A DNA stretch of 64,000 nucleotides from assembly GCA_012295275.1 (NCBI GenBank), contig CM022665.1, positions 21,812,002 to 21,876,001 on the forward strand, written 5' to 3'. The notes under the pieces were generated by a model, which saw only the letters and a program-made list of their open reading frames with translations, ran no database searches and had not been told where the DNA came from. How positions within the stretch are numbered: position 1 is the stretch's first letter; every line of letters begins with the position of its first letter. The translations under genes were made by a program, and so were the position numbers. Below are positions 12,888 to 24,893 of the stretch, one piece after another. Source of the stretch: Chrysomallon squamiferum. Its lineage: Eukaryota; Mollusca; Gastropoda; Neomphalida; Peltospiridae.

Positions 12888-13356
12888 TTTCTTATAATAC
12901 ACTTAACGGCCAACTGATTATGCATACTATATTAGTATGTAAAATGTTTCAAATTACTAGAAATAAGCGGTTTACGTTGAAGTGCGTTTCTGTTGAAGTT
13001 TTTCGTACATCTAGACACTCGAATATAACTCTACACAAATCTTTCATTTCATCATGATGTGATTAGAAATCAATTCATTCTAATGCGATATAGGACATTA
13101 TAGACAAAATCTGTATTATTAAAATAAAATTTAAAATTTGGTAAAATAGTAAGTATATAATATTTATATTATTAGTAAAGGAAAATATTTTATTTCTGTA
13201 AATATTGAAAAATACGTCAGTTTTATTTCTGTCTGTAATATTGACATTTCAGTTAATAATATTAATTTTTTTAAATAATTTTTTATTTTTTAACCAGTAG
13301 TAAAATTATTTCATTTAGTTTTTTATGCCAAAGAGCATATTTGAAAATGTTGAATG

Positions 13357-13357
<1 letters not shown>

Positions 13358-13388
<31 letters not shown>

Positions 13389-13407
13389 ATAATAATAATA
13401 ATAATAT
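13358..13407. repeat. (CTA)n(ATA)n microsatellite
   Basis: About nine CTA units followed by AAT units. The open frame that crosses it is a repeat artefact. Confidence 0.9.
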
Positions 13408-14426
13408 TTACGTATCTGTTTTGTGAATTGTGTAGTTACTTCATATTTTCTATTTTATTTCAGGCACACTATTTATTAAACGAAATTATATGTAAATTAA
13501 GGTTATATAAAACTGGATGTCTAATTATGCTATACATAAATTCTAAAATATTACTTTTGCCTTCGAAAGGTAAAATTTTCTATATATTTGATATATACTG
13601 TTGTATAAAGTATGAATGCTTTTGTTTAGTGTTCTGTTGGCTGTGTTAAATTTATGTTATATTTGCATAATGCATTTTAATATTGTTAATTATTATTAAT
13701 AATAATTATTTATAATGATAATATGTATTAACATTTTGGAATAAAAATTTCGTGCTAATACTTGGCTTGCTGTACTGTATTGGTAATAAGATTGAAGGAG
13801 AACGATATTGTGAACATTTTTGACTTGTCATTATATATCGATTGTCTCCCTTTACTTACTACATCAAGTTTTTAATCGGCCGTAATATAGTTCTGTAATC
13901 TGTGAACTGAGATCTGTAGAGTTTTGGGGATGAGGCAGAAGGATATATAGTTTATGGAAATTTTAATTTTGTTGTTTTTGAAACAATTATATGAATTTTT
14001 TGTTTTTTATTAATTAAGAATTCTAACCAATGACTAGAATAATCTTTTTCAATGTCGGTGTTATACATTAGAACACATAAAGGAACAACGGCCTGAACAG
14101 GCGTATTCAGTGGAGTGCAAAAAGGGGTGAAAAAAAAATGAAACAGACCCGCGGATCAATTTGAGGTGTGTGGGGGGGTATTTAATCAAAAAGTGAAATT
14201 AAAATGAAGATTTTTGAAATCTGAAATTATTTCTTTTAACTTCATTGTCGGCCTGCATATCGTCGCATTTTCAACTTTAAATTGTGAAAGACCGTTTTCA
14301 CAGCTAAAATCAATAATAATAACAATTAAAAAAAAAGTGAGCATGTCACAAGAACGACTAACTGAGTCTAATCAACATTAAAACATAATTCGTCTCAATT
14401 AATCCGAAAAATTAAGTAGTATGATA

Positions 14427-14465
14427 GATCTCATTTGGGACACCGAAGTTAAGTAATGCGGCTGA
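14427..14465 (+). other. Possible 5S rRNA-derived relic
   Basis: The core CACCGAAGTTAAGTAATG followed by CGG closely resembles the conserved internal part of animal 5S rRNA (recalled as CACCGAAGTTAAGCAACG, then TCGG), and GATCTC precedes it. The flanks do not extend to a full 5S gene, so this would be a pseudogene fragment or the head of a 5S-derived SINE. The comparison is from memory. Confidence 0.3.
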
Positions 14466-15475
14466 TATATGTTTTGTTTGAATAAAAAGTTACGAATTAC
14501 TCAGTGAGTTGTTTTGTAAATGAATTTATGTGAAAAAAAAAAAAATAATAATAATAATAAAAATAAAATGCTTCACTAACAAATAGCAATCTAAAATTTT
14601 GGACATACATATTAATCTTATTGATTAAATAAATGATTACTGCCTAATATGTAAATTTATGCTCCTGACTGTTTAAAACGAAGTATATTTTGACAGAAAT
14701 ATGTGGGATCATAACTCAAAGCCTGACACCACATACAATATATTACGTAAGTTATTCGTGTCTGCCTGATAGTATTTATAATGTAAGACCAGTTTGCCTT
14801 GCTTTCACAGACATGCAAATTCATGTATTTATTTTATGAATAATCTAAACATTCTTGGTAGTATCACAGAAATAGCAGAAGTAGTTTGCTGTGTTATAAT
14901 TAGTGTACAACTAGTAGAGAAAGAAATAGTAGTAAAATAAACTACAAATTTTCACAAATTGATGAATAAATAAATAAAATAAATGCAGTCAATAATAATA
15001 ATCATAATAAAGCAATAATTCAAAATAAACTACACATTTTCACAAATGAATGAATAAATAAAATAAATGCAATCAGAAATAATAAAAATAATAAGAGTAA
15101 TAATAAAGAAATAATTTTAAAAAAATAGTGGTAAAAGTAGTAATAATAAAATATTGATAGCAATAATTGAAAAAGGAATGTTGATAGAAGCAGCAGTTGT
15201 AATAACAAAGGTAAAAAAAAAGGTAGTGATGATGACAGTGGTTGTGATAGTACTATGCTGACGTGGTAAACAAGTGACAAAGGCAGTCATTATATGGCTC
15301 ATAAAGAAGGTGCAGCTTAGATGAACGACAAATTTACACAGTCCCAACCAGCAAGATACGCCTGAATAAACAAAGGAGAAATTTGAACTTTTGTTCAACT
15401 TTTGGAATAGTTGATGTCTGGGAGTTATATGCTTTATACTTCTATGCCAGTAAAATTGATGTTTAGTTTGTAAAA

Positions 15476-17219
15476 ATGCATTATTCTGTTCGGTGTGTTG
15501 CTGGAGTTGGTGTACTCTGTGGGTTGTTGTGTATAGGAATTGGGGTACTTATTGGATACTTTGCAAGAGATGCATTAGTGTCTAACAAAAAAAATGAGAG
15601 CGCTTATCTATCAAGGTAAGTAAACAGTAAAAACTGTCAAATCTAGAGCTCTAAAGAACAGAAAAAAAAAGCAATTGCTTCAAGCACTTGTTTTATTATA
15701 TTTTTTAATAGGTTTTTGTTTCAAACTAAAATGCTTCAAATTTATTAATTTTTAGGTATTTTCATTTTTTATGTTTTTAGTTTATTTTGCAGGCAACATA
15801 ATTACCGTATATACTTGTGTATAAGTCGAATTTTTGGGAGACTATGTTAAGGTAATATTTTGGGGGTCGACTTATACATAGGTAATGCTTTTGTAGCTGT
15901 TGCTGAAGAGTCGCCATTTTGACTATTTTTTGCTACGGGATGCATCTAAAATAATCGCGGTCTTTCAGCTTTTCAAAAATATAATTTTATCGTATAAAAT
16001 ATTTTGAAAAATTAAATAACAAAACCAAATATGAATGTAAAACATGATATTCTTCCGTTTAATGACATAAAAATACATTTTAAAGCGAGAAAACCGTCAG
16101 TACGGCGTTATGCCTTACGGCGTCTTGCAATGATCTAGGCTATAGCTCGTGTAATACATGCATTTACGTTATTATGGTATGTTCGTGCAAGTTACAGCTC
16201 GTGCAAGTTATGTTACAGTAGGCGTACAATGTAGGCCTTCATGGCACTGTCACACTGGTCTAAAAATAGTGACGGTGCCTGGAATCTACAGTCGACTTAT
16301 ACACAAGTAATACCTAAAATGACGCAATTTTTGGTCTTAAAATACACATCGACTTATACATAAGGTCGCCTTGTACACAAGTATATACGGTATTCACATT
16401 TGAAAGTAATATGTTAGATTAAACTAATTAATCATTAATGTAATGAGAGAGAACTGAAAGAAAAAAGGAATAAATAAGGAAAGTAGAAAGAAATGATGAA
16501 ACAAAAATGCAGAAAGAGGACACAGAGTGAGGAAAGAAAAAATGTTGAATGAAAGAGAGAAATAAATTCTGCTACATTAATCACTGTATCAAGCATATAA
16601 TAGTATATCCATCACAAGCCAGTGTTATCTCTAGTTGAGAGTATAAAACACAAAAACAAATATCAGTGATGGTTAAGAATGTTTGTCATGTAAATATATT
16701 ACTGAATAATAGTTCAAGTTGACATGCACCCAAAACACAGCCTTCATTATTGTTCACCTCCATTGAAATGTATAAGCTATTCAGTTACTGCTGGCAGAGT
16801 ATAGCTTAAAACACCTTTATAAAGAAGTGTACATATCCTGTTTAAAAAATCGGGTTCATTGTGAGGCTTGTTGCTTGATCTAGTACTATTTTAAATGATG
16901 TGTGATATTAAATATAAATATTTTTCATAAAAAGAAGAGAAAAAAAAAGAATAATAAGTGAACAACTATAATGAAGATACATGTAATATAATTTCAACAG
17001 TAGCAGCACAACAAAAGTAATAATAACAACAGCATTAATAATAATAATAATGATAATAATAATATCATTAACATTATTGTTGTTTAATGAATAATAATTC
17101 TTCAGTAAGAAATATAAATGACATCATTTTATTAATATTAATTAGATTTTTTGTTTTCTTAATCATTTTGTATTATTACTACTACTACTGCTACAACTAT
17201 TATTATTTTTTTTTTTTGT

Positions 17220-17282
<63 letters not shown>

Positions 17283-18684
17283 TAATATTTCGCAGCTGCT
17301 TAAATGACTGTGAAACAAAAGCTGACCAGGCCAAATCCTGTGTTCTCCCCTACCCACGTAATTATGTAAGTTATTACCTACATGGTAAAAAAATAAAAAT
17401 TGATGGTAAGCTTGATGATGAGGCATGGCAGGAAGTCTCTTTTACAGAGAATTTTGTAGGTGAGTTAAATAATTTTATAATTTTATGCTTGTTTCAGCAC
17501 CATCAGCAACATTACTATTATTATTATTATTTCATTACTGTACTGTTATTTTAATTATTATTATTATTATTATTTCATTACTGTACTATTATTTTAATTA
17601 TTATTATTATTATTGTTTCATTACTGTACTATTATTTTAATTATTATTGTTGTTGTTATTATTGTTGTCGTTGTCATCATGTTTTTCTTAATTATATTTA
17701 TTTATAATTCCTATTATGCATTATTTGTCAGAACTTGCATAATAATAATACCGAATAGTTTTTGACTGCTAATATAGTCATAGACATACTGAAAATGATT
17801 ATTATTAATATTCTAAGTATTATTATTATGTTATAAAATATAAAAATACATTAAAACATTTTTGTGAAAAAAAAAAATTATATACTTTTAATAGTTTTAT
17901 ACACTTGTTGATTCTTATAACTTGAAACTATAGATTTAGCTGGGTTTTTTGGATTCAAGATAGTGCATAAATATTTAGTATTTAAAATATCAACTTACAA
18001 TTTATATACATATATATATATATATGTATTGTGCGTACGCAGACATACAAACAGTCTGACACAGACACACACATACACATATATCATATAATGAAACTAA
18101 AGATTGGTGTCTTTCAATAAAATCCTAAAAATATTTGTGTTTGTTTATATATTTTTTAAAGATATAAGAGGACTCAGTTATCCTTCTCCACAATTTGAAA
18201 CTAAAGTGAAAATTCGCTGGGATGATAATAATGTGTATGTAGGGGCTTACCTTCAAGAGCCTCATGTATGGACAAATTTCACAGAAAAAGACACAAGAAG
18301 TGAGTATAGTTTGATGTTTTTAATTCTTATTACAGGCTGAGGATCCCTTATTCACAATTCCAATATTCAAAAATCTCCAAAAGAATTTTCTCATCAGTAC
18401 AAACAATTGTTTCTTACAGTTTTCAGTTTGTTTTGCAGACACAAACTTTATTATATGTACAAAATTATTAAACATAATTATAAAACAATAATAATATTTT
18501 TTTTTTTTTTTTTTTTTAAATCCTGCATACTGTCTGCATAAGCTGTGCATGAAATATAAATGAAATTCAGATTTAGACTTGGATCCAATTCTCTGGCTGT
18601 CTAATTAAGTTATATTCCAAAAATTAAAACAAACTGAAATTTGAAACAATTCAGTCCTAAGCATTATAAACAGAGGATTCTGAA

Positions 18685-18740
<56 letters not shown>

Positions 18741-21700
18741 GGTGCATACAGTTTAATTACTAAACTAGATTGTAATATAATTTTAAAATCTAGAATACAG
18801 AACTTTTAATTTTTTAAGTTAAAAAAGAAAACATAATTATTACTTTTTTTTTTTTTTTTAATGAAAAAAGAAAAGGTTTTCCTACATTTCATACTGAATA
18901 ATTTACTTCCAAATTGAATCTCTAATTTAAGATTATAAATCACATATTCATTTAGGGCTACTGTTTGGTGGCATTTCCTGTATTTTTATTTTATCATTTA
19001 ATATTTATTTATTATTTTACAGTTTACAAAAATAATGCTTTTGAGGTAAGAAATTGAGACTTTTACAGAATAAGAAATCTGATTCATATAGCTTTGTACA
19101 ACAGATTCAAATTTGAAGCACTGTATTCAGATTTTGAAAAAATCAAGAACATGAAATAATAAAATAAATGTTTTTACATAGCCTAGCCACAGGAGATGCA
19201 ATGACATTGTAGTTTTGTATTATTGGATACAGATTCCAAAATTTATAACACGTATTTGAGGTCAGACATATTGTTTTGTGTAATACAGATTTAAGCAATA
19301 TTTTGCATTTGGTTGTTTACCTAAGGTGCAGTTAATACTTCATGTTATACACTAATTAATTTAAAACATTCTAAATCTTGGTTCTTAAATTATCTTTCTT
19401 TATATTTTCACATTTACAGTAGTATTTAAAATCTGAAAATGTGAAAAGACATTCAGTTTGTGTTGTGGATTTTTTTTTTTTGTGTTATTTTATTATTATT
19501 GTTATTTTTAAAGGTTTTCTTTGATGTTGAAGGAAGTATGCAAATGTAAGTTTCTTAGAGTATATACACTATCTGATATTTTTTCATCATAAAGTCACAA
19601 TTATACAGTTAATATTACTAATCATAACTTGTGAATTCTATCAGCTTTGAAGCAGGTACAAAATATACAGGCATTAAATCTGTGTATGTGTACATATAAT
19701 TTAAATCAGTGGGATATCATAATGCACACACTCATGCATACATGCAAAAATAGACATACACACAGAAGCATGCACACATACACAAAGATAGTGTAATATT
19801 CATAATTTTGTAACAAATTCAGACTAGTGTCAAACATTATTTATGAAATTTTTAAACATTAACATATAATAAATACAAGTGCATTAGTTTCTTCAGAGTT
19901 TTCTTTTCTTTTATTATATTCAGGTACAAAGAATTTGAAATGAATGCCTTGAATACAACATGGGATCTCATGCTTACAAGGGTAAGCATTTAGAATAAAT
20001 ATTCCTTTCCATAATAAAATAGTTCCACTAAACCAACAAAAATATGCCTTTCAAAGAAGTTTAATAAATAAATAAATATTATAAATAAATTTTAAAAAGT
20101 GTAAAAATCTTTCAGATAATTTTACCATAAAATCAGCTAAAAAATACCAGTCAAGTTTAATCAAAAGTACTCAGTGGTGCCTACATACTGTATCCAACAG
20201 AAGACTGTTGGCACAGGATTGTACCTTCTTAGTGATTTTTCCACCATATTGGAAATAAAGAGATTTCCAAGTGTTATCTTCTCTTTGCCCATGAACTGAG
20301 AATTATTTAACATTATTTACTGATTCTATTTGAATGCCTATTTTGACAGACAAATTATAAAATACGAAAATTCCATCAATACATAAATTTTTGATACAAC
20401 ATAAATAAAACAACTTTTAAAATGAAACTCTTGCACATTGAAATTGTTGTAATTCAGGCTTACATGGATGGTGGAAATTTTGTTGACTGGGAAGGAATTG
20501 CTGACAAAGATGTCTACACAGATGGAATTGTTAATGACCCATCAAGTCATCGTAAGTTATATTCTAAACATTTAATACATTATTTCCCTTCTGTATAATA
20601 TATTTAATATTCATTTGTTATAAAATTGTGCATACCTGCCTATCTGTCTTGAATGTATGCTCACACACCTATTCACAAACACACACACACACAAACACAA
20701 AAGTTATCCATGTATCCATGAAGACATCAGGATATTTGATAACTGGCTTTGTTGTTGTTGTTTTTTCCATTTTAAATGTCAATAAACTGAACAGAATCTG
20801 GTTGTTTTCTTCTAAATGCTGCACTTAAATATATATAAACTGATTTTTTTTCATTTGTTTTATTTTTATTGTAGCTACATTCTGGTCACTAGAGGTTGCA
20901 TTTCCTTTTGCAAATCTAGCTGAAAACACAACCAGACATAGTGGACCTGCCTCTGATGGTGAAGTCTGGTTTATGGTTTTGGCAAGGTGTTTATTTTATA
21001 TATATTTATTATTATTATTTATTTATTTATTTACTATGTATTATTTTAAACAAAGGTAAAACAGAACATAATAAAGTAATTAATAAAACCTTCTAATTAT
21101 TGTTTCAGACCGCAGTATCAAACAGAAGTTTATAATGGAAAATATCGAAAGGTAATAAAAATATAATTTTGATATATATACAAACACTGAAATTTGAAAG
21201 CAGTATCATAATAATAATAAGTATTTCAAGAAAAAAAATTGTTTTTAAAACTGATATGCATGTTATTAAATTATCAGATTCAATTAATTTAATTTACTGT
21301 TTCAGGTACACTGATATTATCTGTAATGAATTCAAATGAATAAACATTAGTGGTGCCCATTTCAGATCAATTAACATCCCCTGTCACTATTTCAGGTACC
21401 AAATACTGAAGCTTCCTGGTATTCATGGGTACCAGTAGGAGCAGTAAATTTACATTTACCTAGCAAGTGAGTATACACATTTCTAATATACTTTTTATAT
21501 ATGTTTTTTTCTGTGTTTATTAATTATATACATTCATTATAATGCAAGTAGATTTTGGTTGTTAGGGATTTTGTTCATTTTTTCAGATTTTTTTTAATAC
21601 GTTTGAATACCACACAGATATCATTACTATATTTTCATGCTTGTGTATGTGTGTATTCACATCTAAACACTTGTCACAAGTTACAAATAAATTAATTAAT

Positions 21701-22982
21701 TAAGTTCAACCCAAAATGCCTTTTTAATAGCAACAATCTTGATATTGTTTTTATTAACTGTATGCTGTTATAAATGATAAAGATATGCATATATAGTTTT
21801 TCATTAGAATAAACACGTTACAAGAATGTAAAAAAAAAAAGGAAAAGTCTTCATTTCATTGAAATAAATTCAGCAATTTATGGAAATGTTTAAGTAAGTA
21901 CTATACAACTTGGTATGGATATAAAATAATTCGTGTATGAATTATGTACATGATAAATAATTAACATTACTAGATATCTATATTGAATTCAGCATTTTTT
22001 ATGTTAACATCCAATTTTTGCAAGGCCTTTTCCCTCATGAAAAAAGTCTGAATATATGACTCCTGTCAATAATAATAAATTTAAATTAAATAATGATTTC
22101 ATGGAGAATGTTGAAATGCTTTTTAGATAACTGGTTATTTTAAATGTTTGTTTTTTTTTGTTTTGTTTTTTTCAGGTGGGGACTTCTACAGTTCAGCAAA
22201 GACAAGCCTCAAAAAAATCCCACATTTTCATTTAAGAGATGGACAACATACCAAGCACTGTTTGACATCTTTAATGCTGAAAAAGTATGGGTCTATTTAT
22301 TTAAAATAGTTTTAAAATGTACGTTATTTATTTATTTATGTTTAGTATTTCATATATTTATTTATCTGTATTCTCATTTTGTTTTTAGTATCACAACATT
22401 TTTATAATTACATTTAAAAAATTTCACAATCATATTTTTTTAAACCTGCTATTCTTTACTGATATTGATTTTAAACAATAACATTCACTTGCACGTTTAG
22501 TCACAAAAACTTTTTTTTTTTTTAAATATAATAATCCAGATATCCATATAAATATTTTTTTTAATTAAGGTGGTTATTAATGTTTCATTTGTTGTTGTTT
22601 TTTTAAAGGGATATTAACATGTCTTTTTACATTAGAAACAGCTAAATGTGGACAAAAATGATTTAAATTTGCTTTTGTCCTTTTTCATCATTTCTGAAAC
22701 AACATAGTTAATGTTTGATACAGTATGCTTCTATTAACAATTTGTTGGACTCTGTGTGTGTATTTTTTTCAGACATTCAAGGTGGTGAAAGGTGGCTATG
22801 TATCTGACTTGAAGCTGCTGACTCTACCTTGGTACATTACAAGTGGTAACTGCATTGACAACATCAAAGTGAAGATTGTAACAGTGAACACGACCACCCA
22901 GTTTGAGGTGACACTGAGATCGAAGTCCGAACCCTCAGCTACTGCCCACATCAACAGTGACAGACATGTTTGGTTTACATAA
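15476..22982 (+). CDS. CBM9-like membrane-anchored protein, copy B
   Basis: Twelve coding exons: 15476-15615, 17296-17459, 18162-18299, 19023-19045, 19514-19545, 19924-19981, 20458-20551, 20875-20986, 21109-21151, 21396-21466, 22176-22284, 22773-22982. They total 1194 nt (397 aa) with all phases consistent. The layout matches copy A: a short N-terminus, a membrane anchor (CVAGVGVLCGLLCIGIGVLIGY, about residues 7-28), a short stalk, three cysteines in the pre-domain segment, and then a CBM9-like domain. Landmarks are IDGKLDDEAW, VKIRWDDNNVYVGAYL, YKEFEMNALNTTWDLMLTR, WSLEVAFPFANL and WGLLQFSKD. Several NXS/T sites are present (NES, NFT, NTT three times). No enzyme motif is seen. One intron (20987-21108) is absent from copy A. 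CpG is scarce in its exons. It arose with copy A by tandem duplication, old enough for strong protein divergence. Confidence 0.85.
15804..16391. mobile_element. 588-bp non-autonomous DNA transposon with terminal inverted repeats
   Basis: The left end ACCGTATATACTTGTGTA is matched by the inverted right end TACACAAGTATATACGGT. ATT flanks both sides and may be a 3-bp target duplication. Motifs of the type GTCGACTTATACA recur in inverted orientation just inside each end. There is no transposase reading frame. The element sits in intron 1 of copy B and contains many CpGs in a CpG-poor neighbourhood, which suggests a younger insertion. I cannot assign the superfamily. Confidence 0.8.
17221..17283. 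repeat. (CTA)n(ATT)n next to the acceptor of exon 2 of copy B
   Basis: CTA units to about 17251, a T run, then ATT units end about 12 bp before the exon at 17296. Confidence 0.9.
17531..17655. repeat. 43-bp minisatellite, about three copies
   Basis: Units begin at 17531, 17574 and 17617. Each starts TTCATTACTGTACT and ends in an ATT-repeat tail. It lies in intron 2 of copy B. Confidence 0.85.
18333..18688. mobile_element. Tigger/pogo-like MITE (Tc1-mariner superfamily)
   Basis: The left end CAGGCTGAGGATCCCTTATT follows a TA dinucleotide. The right end, read on the minus strand, is AGGTTCAGAATCCTCTGTTT and is also next to TA. Internal stretches such as CACAAACTTTATTATATGTA and TAGACTTGGATCCAA resemble, from memory, a well-known mammalian Tigger-type element of similar size. 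An internal poly-T run has expanded. It lies in intron 3 of copy B and codes for nothing. Confidence 0.6.
18688..18738. repeat. (TA)n microsatellite
   Basis: About 25 TA dinucleotides starting at the right edge of the Tigger-like element, probably expanded from its TA target site. Confidence 0.9.
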
Positions 22983-23123
22983 TTTTTTTATGTTAATGGT
23001 ATGGTAGAATTTCAGCATAATCTCTGATAATTTACAAATAATTTAGAATTCTCTCTAGATCTTCATCATTTGAAAAACAATTAGTGTATTACAGTTGGTT
23101 TTATTAAAATTGTTTCATCAGTC

Positions 23124-23129
23124 AATAAA
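23124..23129 (+). terminator. Poly(A) signal candidate of CBM9-like copy B
   Basis: AATAAA lies 142 nt past the stop codon. Other A-rich hexamers occur further on, so this choice is tentative. Confidence 0.4.
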
Positions 23130-23710
23130 TATCTGACAGTGACAAAGAATGTAGAATTTATCTCATAAAACATTATTCTGTTAGCAAAGCCACTGAATGG
23201 ATTTAGCAGTCTCCTGTAATCTTTCATACTTCTTCTCATCAAGTATAATGAATTTATTATAGCTAGTTCTGTTATAACTGTCTAATCAGGTATTATATAG
23301 CTGATTGTGAAAGCATACAGAGTTTACAATTCTATCCCATAAATTTTCATAATTTCTTTCATTAAAAATAACCAGTACAATTCATTATAAATGAAACTGT
23401 CTCACAAATTCTTGAATGACTGTTAGTGATGGCATACAAAACATTTCTCCTGTACACTTAGTAACTCTCCCATACTCATTCATAATTCCTTTCATTATCA
23501 CTAATCTGTGAAATTCATTATAATTGGTTGTATTAAAAATTGTGAAACCAAAATTTAATTTAATAAAATATAGAACAGATAAAGATTTAGCTATATGAAT
23601 ATTGTCAGGTTTAATGAACAATTGTGTAGAGTTTGTTTAGAACAAAGTGCAGAATAAAGAATTCAGTGTCAAAGGCATTTCATAAACTGAAAAATACCAA
23701 CTTGAATCAA

Positions 23711-23965
23711 GCTTCTAGAAACCAGCTAAAAAGAAACTTGAAAAAAATTATTAAATATATTCTAGAAACAAAAGTATAAAAGGCTATGTAAAGATTAATC
23801 TTAACATTATACTCATGTATTTCATAAAACTAGAGTAGTACATTCTAGTGAAGCCAGCTCAAAAGACTTGAAAAAACCTTCATATATATGTTCTAAAACA
23901 CTTACAGGCTATGCTAGGACTAGCTTTAACATCAGTCACAGATGCTTTATATCAAATATGGAGTG
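23711..23965. repeat. Diverged tandem duplication, about 130-bp unit
   Basis: Unit 1 (from 23711) and unit 2 (from 23841) share TTCTAG, CCAGCT, ACTTGAAAAAA, AGGCTATG and CTTTAACAT-like blocks in the same order. Divergence is high. Similar but weaker repeats may extend back to about 23160. Confidence 0.45.
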
Positions 23966-24862
23966 GAATACCAGTAGTTAAGTGGTTGAGTATTGCAGGA
24001 TCATTGCATCAATCCTAATCACTGCTGTAATTTAGTTATTTGCCTTTCTGCTCAGTACTCCTTGAGGTGTTTTTTTTTAAACACTGTTGTAAATATTTTT
24101 CAGTTTATGGGAACATGCTTATAAATTCCTTGCTTCTAATCAGTAAGGTGAGGTGTCTTCTCTCATACTACATTATAATTCACGTATTTGATCTCTTGTA
24201 ACTCCATTTAACAATCAGCTAAATCTGACATCTAATAAAACTGGTAACACAATTACAAGACTATTTATCCAACTTCCAGAAACCTGGCTTTAGAAATGTA
24301 CTGATTTGTATCAGTTAAATACTATTTCATTCACCGTTTTATTTTAAATGTATATTAAACTTGGGATCAGAATCCTGGAAAATCCACAAATCCAGGTCAT
24401 CTCCTGTTCCAAGCTTGCCAATTAAAAGGTCTGGAATTTGTATTAAAAAAATATATACTCTTCGGTAATAGGTTTCTTCTGACACTTTTTTTTTTGTTAT
24501 TAATGAACATTTATTAAATAGAACTGTGAAAAGATTAAAATATTAAAACAAATGGCAATTTTGTTTAATTGAGAGAGAATAATTTGAGGTACTGTAGTTG
24601 ATGCAAAAATTTATTTCTAACATAATGTTATTTAACTGTTGATAACATCTATGAAAAGAAAAAAAATCATTTAATAAACAATTTTATAATAAATATACAT
24701 TTAATATGACTCCTTTTCTGGGGAGTGATTATGATGCAAGCATCCATACACTTTGTGATCCCTAAAACCATAAACATACCAAACACCAAACATACAACTG
24801 ACAAATAACACATATTTGGTAAGTGTCCACAAAATCAGAGATAATGAAACCAAAACATGAAA

Positions 24863-24893
<31 letters not shown>

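Larger units (their letters stand above)
12571..15475. other. Intergenic region between the tandem CBM9-like genes
   Basis: It holds a poly(A) signal for copy A (12624-12629), TAA and TA microsatellites near 12765-12885, a (CTA)n run at 13358-13407, a weak 5S rRNA-like segment near 14427-14465, and GA/TAA-rich sequence near 15000-15240. I find no convincing coding exon. The immediate upstream part should include the promoter of copy B. Confidence 0.6.

Noticed and set aside
13341-13649. 102-codon frame between the tandem genes
   Set aside because: It starts in a CTA repeat and continues through AT-rich sequence with no family resemblance.
17087-17554. 155-codon frame rich in Tyr and Leu
   Set aside because: Only the part from 17296 to 17459 is real (exon 2 of copy B); the rest is repeat and intron.
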